NCBI GenBank assembly: GCA_965369325.1
Contig: CBDUQI010000159.1
Location: forward strand, 1-13,273
Source: CBDUQI01 sp965369325
GTDB taxonomy: Bacteria > Pseudomonadota > Gammaproteobacteria > Steroidobacterales > JBCBZW01
Length of the DNA: 13,273 nt
Reading direction: 5' to 3'
Positions 1 to 6,350 of the stretch are shown piece by piece (positions within the stretch are counted from its first letter, which is position 1; each line of letters opens with the position of its first letter). Made by a program: the position numbers and the translations under genes. The notes below the pieces were generated by a model. It worked only from the letters and a program-made list of their open reading frames with translations. It had not been told where the DNA came from and searched no databases.

Positions 1-321
1 ATATCGCACCCATGTAACGACTGCGTGCCTAATCGCGCACCGGTCAGTGGTTACGACGTATTTATCGATCCTAACTTCCACACTCCCGATGCCGAAAACC
101 TTCCTGTTGTCAGCGAGGATTTTCTAATCGCCGACGACAGCAAAGACGGCGTGTTGGTGACGCCCAGCATCACTTGGCAGAATCTAACGCCCGGTATGCA
201 CCGGTTGGTGATCAAGGCGCGTCAGCCAATGCGCAACTCTTCCGAGGTTAGCTATCCGGCCATGTGTCAGTCCACCAATCAGGGTCTACTGGTTCTGCCG
301 TTTCTAGTGGATGAACGATAA
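1..321 (+). CDS. C-terminal part of an unidentified protein (5' end outside window)
   Basis: The reading frame is open from the first base of the window to a TAA at 319-321, so this is the last 106 residues of a longer protein. A GTG at 25 is in frame, but nothing resembling a Shine-Dalgarno precedes it, and I treat it as internal. The fragment begins with a CxxxC-like cluster (Cys5 and Cys8 of the visible part). It continues with alternating hydrophobic strands and a 'LTPGMHRLVIKA' stretch typical of the edge of an immunoglobulin or fibronectin-like beta-sandwich. No TM helix is visible. I do not recognise the family. It converges with the small membrane gene downstream, so it need not belong to the same system. 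Confidence 0.7.
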   Translation: MSHPCNDCVPNRAPVSGYDVFIDPNFHTPDAENLPVVSEDFLIADDSKDGVLVTPSITWQNLTPGMHRLVIKARQPMRNSSEVSYPAMCQSTNQGLLVLPFLVDER

Positions 322-336
322 GGGTCAAGCGGAACC

Positions 337-366
337 AGGCCATCGGAGTTGGCCTATGTGCTTTTT
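337..366 (+). terminator. weak terminator-like hairpin between convergent genes
   Basis: A perfect 6-bp stem (AGGCCA at 337-342, TGGCCT at 350-355) with a 7-nt loop lies 15 bases after the stop of the first gene. A run of five T at 362-366 follows. Six bases separate the stem from the T run, which is more than a standard intrinsic terminator has, so termination is plausible but weak. The rest of the gap between the two convergent genes (322-427) shows no other structure. Confidence 0.3.
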
Positions 367-427
367 CTAGAGATCTCATCGGCAGCCGACTTTCGCCGGA
401 TTGTCTCGTCTTTCGCAGGCGTTCCGC

Positions 428-745
428 TCACGGGTGCTTGTGTCCTACAAAGAACGAGGCGATATAAGAACCCCATATCCCGAGCGGGGCAAGGAGAAAA
501 CTCAAGCCACCCCACACCAGGCCACTTCTGCCCAACTGAGAAGCGTATCGGCCGATCGCGAAGATATACCAAAGGCTAAAAACGATGATGGCAAGCGCCG
601 CTGAGGTTTCTACCCAGGTTGACATCTGAGTAACATCGAATAAGGCTAACAAAGCGATGATTATCACCGCGACGTGCATTCCCCAGAATGTAATGTGCAA
701 AACCCGCTTACTCGGCTGTATCCGAGACTGTTCGTTGTCTTCCAT
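428..745 (-). CDS. small three-helix membrane protein, function unknown
   Basis: A 105-residue protein starting at ATG 743-745 (reverse strand). A good ribosome-binding site, GAAGG, sits 8 nt upstream, which fixes the start. The N-terminal 17 residues are polar. Three hydrophobic segments follow at about 20-38, 45-65 and 76-100, with a short basic HKHP tail. The loop between helices 2 and 3 contains 'GRYASQLGRSG', a basic stretch that would put it in the cytoplasm and the short N-terminus outside or re-entrant. No catalytic motif is visible. It lies 115 bp downstream of the channel gene on the same strand, so it may be co-transcribed as an accessory subunit, though it has its own ribosome-binding site. 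I do not recognise the family. Confidence 0.75.
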   Translation of the reverse strand: MEDNEQSRIQPSKRVLHITFWGMHVAVIIIALLALFDVTQMSTWVETSAALAIIVFSLWYIFAIGRYASQLGRSGLVWGGLSFLLAPLGIWGSYIASFFVGHKHP

Positions 746-860
746 GTCCCCTACCTTCTTTTATCGAATCGAATGTACAACCTATTAACTATAGACGATA
801 AGACGACCGGTCAGAAAGTAGGTGCACGAATGATAAGCTGCGTTGTTCTGAAGATAAGCC
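746..860. other. 115-bp gap between two leftward genes
   Basis: This gap is more AT-rich than the flanking genes. GATAAG occurs three times, at 797-802, 832-837 and 853-858 (CTTATC on the transcribed strand). The spacing of 35 and 21 bp is irregular, so this may be chance. A TATAGT-like -10 can be read on the reverse strand near 788-793, but no convincing -35 accompanies it. I therefore do not call a promoter. Confidence 0.3.
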
Positions 861-2282
861 CTAGTCGCCGCTCACCGGTCCGGGCAGTTCCTTTGGCGGC
901 GGTGTCGGTGGAGGCAACTTACCTGTTAGCAGCACATTCAAAAATATGACCAGAAACAAGACTTCGAAAATATTGGCGACGCTGCTGAGCATTTTGGCGA
1001 ACGGTGTCACCGGCTTGATGTCACCGTTTCCGGTTGTGGTGGTGGTATAGATCATGAAGTAAAGGTAGTCGAGTAACCTAAGTTGATTTCGCCCATCAGT
1101 CCACTCTCTGCTCTGCAGGGTACCGACGGCATCGCTCAAGGTGGTTATCGACTGGTTCATTTCGGTCAAATTCGCCGGAACTTGCACCGCGACAATTTTC
1201 ACTTCAACAGAGCGTTGCTCGTCTTGCGGGCGCAATGGGTCGTGCGAGAGCGGCATCAAGCGCCAACGCACATCAGCAAAGACGCTAGCGTCAAGCCTGC
1301 TCATCAATTCCTTGTAGACGTTGCCGATCCGAACCGCCGACAACTCGTAGTTGGATGTGAATTTTGTACTATCCAGGTTCACGGGTGTTTCGCTGGTGGT
1401 GCCGATTAGTGACACCAGAACGCCGGAGACTCGGCGGTCCGATCCCAACTCGCTAAGTTTTTCAATGATCTTGGGTAATGCGTCTTTATTTTTGACCACA
1501 TGCGGCGGGACAGAGCGGGGGTGCTCATTCGTATCGGCTTCGACGGCAGCGGAGCTGTCTTGAAATAGCACTATATGTTCGCAGCCGAGAGATTTTTTCC
1601 CACTGCACGGGATGTTGCCAAGTGGTACGCCTCCTGGGGGTGGGGGCGGAGGGACGTCAGGCTCTTCGCTGTACCAAGGTATTTGCGAAGGCACATCAAC
1701 GTACAGTGCGGCGTTGCCTAACCTAAGGTCGTGCAGCGCCAACGATAGTCCAAGCAGCACTGTAATGTTGAGAAAGATTCCCAGGAACAAAGAGACGGAT
1801 TCGAATGGGTGGGCCCGCAAACGATCGGCGAAAGTACCGGATCTAGCACCCGATTCTGTGGCCATTAGATGCTTGGTGAGCCGCACCGTGAGGGCCATGT
1901 ACACAACGGCTACAACAAACGCTAGCAACTCCCACACCACGGCAGACACATTGTCGGGAAACCCGCTTCCCCGAGAGTACTGATAGATAGACCAGAACAC
2001 AGGGCACGCCAGCGTGCTGGACGGCGCCCACCAAAAGTCGAGCGACGACGAAGGTTCCTGACCGCCCGACTGACGGTCTTGAACAAGTGGGCTGGTGCAC
2101 GCAATCCAGTAAAAGACAAGTGGTATGAAAAACAACACGCCTACCGTCAAATGCCCAAGGCCGTGGCCGTCATCCATCATTAAGGCGTTATTGACGTACC
2201 AAGTGGTAAGAACACTGTTGCAGACGAATGCACCTATTAGCAAACGGATGCTGGTGCTGGACCAATCGACTGCTCTGTTCAT
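861..2282 (-). CDS. K+-channel-like pore protein with an OmpA-like domain inserted before the pore
   Basis: A 473-residue inner-membrane protein. The C-terminal pore module has a pore helix and filter at about 402-420 reading TTTTTGNGD, then an inner helix at 431-452. This is the layout of two-TM/pore (Ion_trans_2) potassium channels, but the usual GYGD or GFGD Tyr/Phe is Asn. Hydrophobic segments at about 12-32, 45-66, 84-103 (weak), 112-134 and 161-184 precede it. The basic loop 135-158 should be cytoplasmic, so residues 185-400 face the periplasm. That part has a poly-Pro linker (210-215), two close cysteines (225, 233) and an OmpA/MotB-like pattern: 'HIVLFQDSSAAVEAD' (235-249), 'NYELSAVR' (310-317) and 'RSVEVKIVAV' (356-365). 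The domain's Asp-containing TDxxG loop is not evident. A longer frame begins at 2375, but its extra N-terminus is very basic and it lacks a ribosome-binding site. I prefer ATG 2282, which has a weak AGAGA upstream. No voltage sensor or RCK domain is seen. Confidence 0.75.
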   Translation of the reverse strand: MNRAVDWSSTSIRLLIGAFVCNSVLTTWYVNNALMMDDGHGLGHLTVGVLFFIPLVFYWIACTSPLVQDRQSGGQEPSSSLDFWWAPSSTLACPVFWSIYQYSRGSGFPDNVSAVVWELLAFVVAVVYMALTVRLTKHLMATESGARSGTFADRLRAHPFESVSLFLGIFLNITVLLGLSLALHDLRLGNAALYVDVPSQIPWYSEEPDVPPPPPPGGVPLGNIPCSGKKSLGCEHIVLFQDSSAAVEADTNEHPRSVPPHVVKNKDALPKIIEKLSELGSDRRVSGVLVSLIGTTSETPVNLDSTKFTSNYELSAVRIGNVYKELMSRLDASVFADVRWRLMPLSHDPLRPQDEQRSVEVKIVAVQVPANLTEMNQSITTLSDAVGTLQSREWTDGRNQLRLLDYLYFMIYTTTTTGNGDIKPVTPFAKMLSSVANIFEVLFLVIFLNVLLTGKLPPPTPPPKELPGPVSGD

Positions 2283-2410
2283 TTTGTTTCTCTGACTTTT
2301 ATCGACTCCGGCGAGTCCCTGCCTCCTCCGCGGCGAGTCTGCCAGTCGCTGGGCCAGCCGCATGGCCGGACCCATCGCATCTGCACATCCATTAAGGCGC
2401 CCGACCTATC

Positions 2411-2439
2411 AGTGCGATAGCCGTGCTTCTTATCGCACT
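2411..2439. repeat. perfect 9-bp inverted repeat, 11-nt spacer
   Basis: AGTGCGATA at 2411-2419 is exactly complementary to TATCGCACT at 2431-2439. The spacing (arm centres 20 bp apart, about two helical turns) suits an operator for a dimeric regulator, or a hairpin in a leader RNA. No T run follows on either strand, so it is unlikely to be an intrinsic terminator. It sits between the divergent arms of the locus. Confidence 0.5.
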
Positions 2440-2471
2440 TAGATTTATGCCGTCATCGCGAGGCGAATCAG

Positions 2472-2488
2472 GCCGGATTAGATCCGGC
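2472..2488. repeat. perfect 7-bp palindrome, 3-nt loop (REP-like)
   Basis: GCCGGAT (2472-2478) and ATCCGGC (2482-2488) flank TAG. Read on the reverse strand it begins GTAGCCGGAT. This resembles the GC-rich REP-type palindromes common between genes in gammaproteobacteria. With only one copy in the window, a REP assignment cannot be confirmed. It could equally be an operator. Confidence 0.35.
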
Positions 2489-2596
2489 TACGAGGCATGG
2501 TCTGCGCGAGCCCTGTAACCGGGTCCTCGCCATAACCACGCGGATGGCACTGGGATGAGTACTTAGAACAACCAACCAACACGGGTATCAAAGCGA

Positions 2597-5215
2597 ATGA
2601 CATCCACTTTTCAAAGCGCGCGAGGCGAGAACATCAATCAGGCTGGGCGCGATTTTTATCAGTTTGCCGCAGATAGCGGATTTGTCGAACTCACGCCAGC
2701 CCCATGGCCAACGCCGATGCCCGACATTTCACCGATGGTGAAGTCGTTGCATGAGCATAGACTCCTCATTATCGGCGGGCTCGTTAAAGACAAGGCCTCG
2801 CTTGCCCGACTGTCTGCGCTAGCGCTGGCAGACAGCACGGCCGCCGGCGAAAACGGCCCGGTCTACCAATGGATCGGCTCCTCAGATGTGCCTGATTGGG
2901 TCGCGCGAATTCGCCTGTACGAACAGCCCGCCATATTCGTGCTCGAGAACATGACGCCGGCTGACATCCGCCACAATCTCAAGAGTCTGAGGGAGGCCTT
3001 AGGCAACAAGCATTACGTGGTAGCGAGTACGGAGTTGGGTCGCGGGGCCTGGCACCTGGACACTGACGCAGAAGAGCCCTGGTGGATTGAGCCAACGCCC
3101 GCGAGCCTGTATCTCACTCACGATTTAGAAGACTTACTGGAAATCGAGCTGAACCGCTTACTGAATGATACCTGGAGGGTTGGCGCGCTGGCCGATCCCA
3201 CACGCTACAAGCGCACAATCCATGAGTTAGTCAATTTTCTGCAGGACCCTGACGACATTCGTTTGTTTGCTGGGTTGGTGTTTGAGCGCGAATTGCCTAT
3301 CGCCTCTGACAGGGCATTGAACCTGGCCCGAGAGGTTGCCGAGAACAGCTCGTTCGGTATTGAAAGTTGGTTCAGGGGACAGTTGGATGACACTGGCAAA
3401 TCGCTTGCGATCGGGCTCTGTCTGACCGAGGAGCTGTTCGAGGATCAGTGCTGCGCGATCATTGAGCAAATAGCCGACAGCCGATGGGGCAAGCAGGATG
3501 CGTCGATTCGGGCACTCGACTACCGTCATCTTGAGCAACTGAGCAGATTCTTTTTGTTTCCTGCAACTGCGGATGGGTTGGGTATTGTCCGTACCCGAAT
3601 TCATCAGCAGCGAATAAAACTGCTGAAAGTCATGTGGGAGTCCCATCGCCGAGAGGTTCTTGCCGCGCTGGAGGTTCTGGTAGAACTCGCATCTAAATCA
3701 GGCGATCGAGGCCTTAGTTACTCCGAAATCACGTTTTCCAAGGCACACCGTCGGGCGCTACGGGCCTCAGTGGCGCGCACGTTGAGCGATATCGGCCGGA
3801 TCTCCCCGCGCGCAGTCGAAAGGCATCTACTGCGCCTGGCTGCCAGCGACGGTGTTCACTTACAAATGGTTGCTGCTCGGGCGATGGGAGCCTGGGCGCA
3901 GCATACTGAGATGAACCTGTTTGGCCGACTGAAAGACTGGATTTACGGTGATCGGGTGCGTGAGTCCATCGAGCAATTGTTGGAACTGCACAATAGCCAG
4001 TCCAGACCCAGCGGCGCCTACATTCGCATTACCGTGGCGTTAACCGTTGGCTACGCCGGGTTGGACTGCCCGCCAAATCAACTGGATGACGAGCATTTGA
4101 ATTTGTTTGACCTCCTCGCGGCAGACAAAGCCGACAGCGTACGCAGGGAGTTTGGCAATTTGGTCTTACTCTGGCTCACGCCAATCCATTTGATGCAGCT
4201 TCGAACTCGATTAACGCGATACGCCGCGAGCGACGCGTTTGGTGAGAGCGTCCCGCGAGCCCTGGCGGAGGCGTATCGGCAACAGCCCCAGCAAGTGCTT
4301 AACCTGCTTGAGGCCTGGCAGACTGACGCTGTTGGCGGCAGCACGGATCCAACGGAGCGTCGGAATTTACTCAGCGTCGTCGCGAGCACCTATGGCCTGA
4401 TTCGGTACGCACTGGTTGACCAGAGTGCCTTTGACGGCGAGGCCCCGACGCCGGCTTGGGGCTTTAGCAAAAGTCGTCGGTTACTGGAAACCGAAGATGA
4501 CCAGAAGGTGCGCGACAGCGCACTTAAAGCTCTCACAAGGCTCTCTGAGAATTACTTTGACGAGATTGAGCCGGAATTCCAGGCGCTTATGGAGAATCTG
4601 AAGGCCGATGAGAGCGCCAAAATCGTCAAGTTACTCACTGAGCTGTATCTGCGACAGCGGGAAAGCCAACCGGGCGGGGATGATCGGATAAGAATTCGGG
4701 ACAGGAGATACCCCATTTGGTTGTTCTCCCAACGGCCGAGGACTCAGATCGAAACCGCTATGCAAGCCTGGGTTAGGGACGTGCCCAATCAAATGGCGAC
4801 CAAAATGGCTTACCGTACGGAGGAACAATTTCGAGCGGCGCTTGAGCAGGAAGAAGAGCGGCGGATAGATGAATTGAAGAGGCTGGCCGCGACAGTCGAG
4901 CCAGAGGTAGAAGAGGAAATCCTACCTGAGCCTGAGTTTGAGGCGGTGAATCTTAAGTGGTGGCAAAACCGGCTGATTGTGCCACTGGCAACCTTCGGAG
5001 CAAGTTGGGAGGTCACTCAGGCCACCCGCGCCATTGTAGGCACCGCGCTTAAACAGTCTGATGAGGATCGCAGCGACTTGCTCGACAAGTACCGACGCGA
5101 TGGTCGGGATCAACATGCAAATGCCATCGCACGTGCAGTTGCTATTCACAAACGCCTTCCCGCAATCACAATTTTCATCGCGTTGATGTTGCTCGCCGTG
5201 TGGGTGCTGGCATGA
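2597..5215 (+). CDS. tail-anchored STAND-like protein with degenerate P-loop and HEAT-type repeats
   Basis: An 872-residue protein. Residues 9-22 carry 'RGENINQAGRDFYQ', a glycine/asparagine-rich motif of the 'VxQAGRDIY' type found at the start of many STAND/NACHT-associated proteins. Residues 55-77 ('HRLLIIGGLVKDK' onward) occupy the place of a Walker A strand and helix but lack GK[S/T]. 'AIFVLENMTPADI' (112-124) looks like a Walker B strand without the acidic pair, and 'HYVVASTE' (139-146) like a sensor-1 strand. NTP hydrolysis is therefore doubtful. Residues of about 160-700 are amphipathic alpha-helical repeats of HEAT/ARM type, clearest at 383-450 and 630-690. An acidic Glu-rich helix (745-785) follows, and one hydrophobic helix (856-871) ends the protein, giving a C-terminal tail anchor with the bulk in the cytoplasm. 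The stop overlaps the TIR gene's start (ATGA), implying coupled translation and probably a shared complex. Confidence 0.75.
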   Translation: MTSTFQSARGENINQAGRDFYQFAADSGFVELTPAPWPTPMPDISPMVKSLHEHRLLIIGGLVKDKASLARLSALALADSTAAGENGPVYQWIGSSDVPDWVARIRLYEQPAIFVLENMTPADIRHNLKSLREALGNKHYVVASTELGRGAWHLDTDAEEPWWIEPTPASLYLTHDLEDLLEIELNRLLNDTWRVGALADPTRYKRTIHELVNFLQDPDDIRLFAGLVFERELPIASDRALNLAREVAENSSFGIESWFRGQLDDTGKSLAIGLCLTEELFEDQCCAIIEQIADSRWGKQDASIRALDYRHLEQLSRFFLFPATADGLGIVRTRIHQQRIKLLKVMWESHRREVLAALEVLVELASKSGDRGLSYSEITFSKAHRRALRASVARTLSDIGRISPRAVERHLLRLAASDGVHLQMVAARAMGAWAQHTEMNLFGRLKDWIYGDRVRESIEQLLELHNSQSRPSGAYIRITVALTVGYAGLDCPPNQLDDEHLNLFDLLAADKADSVRREFGNLVLLWLTPIHLMQLRTRLTRYAASDAFGESVPRALAEAYRQQPQQVLNLLEAWQTDAVGGSTDPTERRNLLSVVASTYGLIRYALVDQSAFDGEAPTPAWGFSKSRRLLETEDDQKVRDSALKALTRLSENYFDEIEPEFQALMENLKADESAKIVKLLTELYLRQRESQPGGDDRIRIRDRRYPIWLFSQRPRTQIETAMQAWVRDVPNQMATKMAYRTEEQFRAALEQEEERRIDELKRLAATVEPEVEEEILPEPEFEAVNLKWWQNRLIVPLATFGASWEVTQATRAIVGTALKQSDEDRSDLLDKYRRDGRDQHANAIARAVAIHKRLPAITIFIALMLLAVWVLA

Positions 5216-6048
5216 ATGTGAATGAACGGGTACTTGCATGGACCAGCAAAGTAGCTCGGTGTTTGTCGGGAGATGTGCTCTACCAAAACGACTCAATACA
5301 ATACGTATCACAGATAGTCTTGAATAATTTGCCAGCAACTGATCGTGAAACGGTCAAGCGCGACCCCCACGAACATAGGAGCCTAATTCGCGCGGCATTA
5401 TTCCAGCTCTGGAAGGAGCAGCCCAGTCTGTTTCAACCCGACATTCATGAAAACAATCGCACGGGTGCTGTGTTCCAGAATGCAAGCGGGCCTGGCCCCA
5501 CGCTTCAGGTCGGCCGCGATTTTCGCAGTAGCGGGCCAGTCGTACTAGGAACCGCCCGAAACAGCCGCCCCGCCGAGGCCGGCAATCTTTCAAAACACTA
5601 CCCGTTAGGCGGCGATGTGTTTATCAGCTACCGCCAGTCGGCGTCTCAACAGTTAGTTGAGCGGTTGGCGGACAAGTTGGTGGGACTAAGCGACGCCAAG
5701 GTATTTTTGGACCGACGTTCTATCGGCGCAGGCGTGTTGTGGGACCAAATTGAAGCGGCACTGAGGTCGAGTCGCTACTTTCTACCGGTGATCAGCGTGG
5801 AGACATTTACTCGCCGGCCCGAGGCGTCGGATTGGCTCCGGCGCGAGTACGCGTTAGCCCGCAAGTGTCAGAACCTCGTGACTATCCCACTCCTTGAACC
5901 CGGCGTATCGGTCCGCAAGTTGGGCGAGCTGCCGGTTGATATGCGCTGGGTCAGCAAACTGAAGTGTATGGAGGTAAGCGGCATCTATTTTGAGGCATTT
6001 CTCACGACATTGCTGGAATCTATGCGGCGCTCAGCCGGTCCTGCGTAG
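5212..6048 (+). CDS. TIR-domain protein, likely NAD-consuming effector
   Basis: A 278-residue cytoplasmic protein. I start it at ATG 5212, which overlaps the upstream TGA by ATGA; a GTG at 5200 is possible but less likely. Residues 1-78 form a small helical domain I do not recognise. Residues 93-112 are a Gly/Pro linker containing 'LQVGRDFR', echoing the GRDF motif of the preceding protein. Residues 134-275 are a TIR domain: 'GGDVFISYR' (133-141), 'VFLDRRSIGAG' (164-174), 'DQIEAALRSSRYFLPVIS' (178-195) and 'DWLRREYALA' (207-216). The WxxxE motif (Trp208, Glu212) matches the one carrying the catalytic glutamate of NADase TIRs such as SARM1 and AbTir, so activity is plausible. No TM helix is present; membrane placement would come from the tail-anchored partner. 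A TIR used only as an interaction scaffold is the alternative. Confidence 0.88.
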   Translation: MNVNERVLAWTSKVARCLSGDVLYQNDSIQYVSQIVLNNLPATDRETVKRDPHEHRSLIRAALFQLWKEQPSLFQPDIHENNRTGAVFQNASGPGPTLQVGRDFRSSGPVVLGTARNSRPAEAGNLSKHYPLGGDVFISYRQSASQQLVERLADKLVGLSDAKVFLDRRSIGAGVLWDQIEAALRSSRYFLPVISVETFTRRPEASDWLRREYALARKCQNLVTIPLLEPGVSVRKLGELPVDMRWVSKLKCMEVSGIYFEAFLTTLLESMRRSAGPA

Positions 6049-6350
6049 TGTCGCCAGTTAGGCGCACTAACGCCTTAGAACCCTCTGACGGAGGTGGTAA
6101 GCCTCGTGCGGACGACAAAATGGGGGTCGAATCGTCGTTTGCGAATATCTCGGTGTGAAAAGTTGGATGTTAGGTGCACATAGTACAAGCGAACGCCAGT
6201 TATTGGCTCAGTCGCGGCGCTAACACCCGGCTCTAGCGACCGTCGGAAACTATCCGCGCTCGGCAGCTCAGTGACTTCTTTGGTTGGCGTCTAGAGGTAG
6301 AAAGTACGGTAACGCATTGACAGTGACGTCGGGTGCGCAGAGGGAACGCA
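6049..6350. other. 302-bp intergenic gap before the vWA/Hsp70-like gene
   Basis: No convincing gene lies here. Just after the TIR stop there is a small imperfect hairpin (AGGCG 6060-6064, CGCCT 6071-6075) without a T run. The 9-mer CGCCAGTTA occurs twice (6052-6060 and 6194-6202), each followed at a different distance by a similar GGCGC...TAAC segment. A perfect TTGACA hexamer at 6317-6322 has no -10 at the right distance. A ribosome-binding site (AGAGGGAA, 6337-6344) precedes ATG 6351. The gap suggests the two downstream genes have their own promoter, but I cannot place it. Confidence 0.4.

Larger units (their letters stand above)
2283..2596. promoter_or_regulatory. divergent intergenic region, probable control region for both arms
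   Basis: About 314 bp separate the leftward channel gene from the rightward STAND-like gene (220 bp if the channel starts at 2375). Promoters for both directions should lie here, but I cannot identify convincing -35/-10 pairs. Two perfect inverted repeats, listed separately, sit in its middle. The rightward gene has no strong Shine-Dalgarno; only a weak GGGT lies about 10 nt before ATG 2597. Confidence 0.5.

Noticed and set aside
797..858. Three GATAAG hexamers in the gap between the leftward genes.
   Set aside because: Spacing is irregular, there is no surrounding similarity, and a hexamer can recur by chance in an AT-richer gap.
1650..2100. Several open frames on both strands inside the channel gene.
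   Set aside because: They are read in other frames of a GC-rich gene and encode no recognisable hydrophobic or motif pattern, whereas the channel frame shows TM helices and a filter motif.
2283..2375. N-terminal extension of the channel protein to ATG 2375.
   Set aside because: The added residues are Arg/Gln-rich and unlike a channel N-terminus, and there is no ribosome-binding site. ATG 2282 sits just before the first helix.
5212..6048. Initial concern that the TIR catalytic Glu was lost at the 'SIGAG' loop.
   Set aside because: The catalytic Glu of SARM1/AbTir-type TIRs lies in the WxxxE motif, which is intact here (Trp208, Glu212).
6052..6225. GTTAGGC/GTTAGGT and CTAAC segments after the TIR gene resemble integron attC core sites.
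   Set aside because: The internal L-arm complementarity that defines attC is missing, the pairing needs bulges, and no integron integrase or cassette array is visible.
6317..6322. Perfect TTGACA -35 hexamer upstream of the vWA/Hsp70-like gene.
   Set aside because: The sequence 16-18 bp downstream has no resemblance to TATAAT and overlaps the ribosome-binding site region, so a promoter here is not supported.
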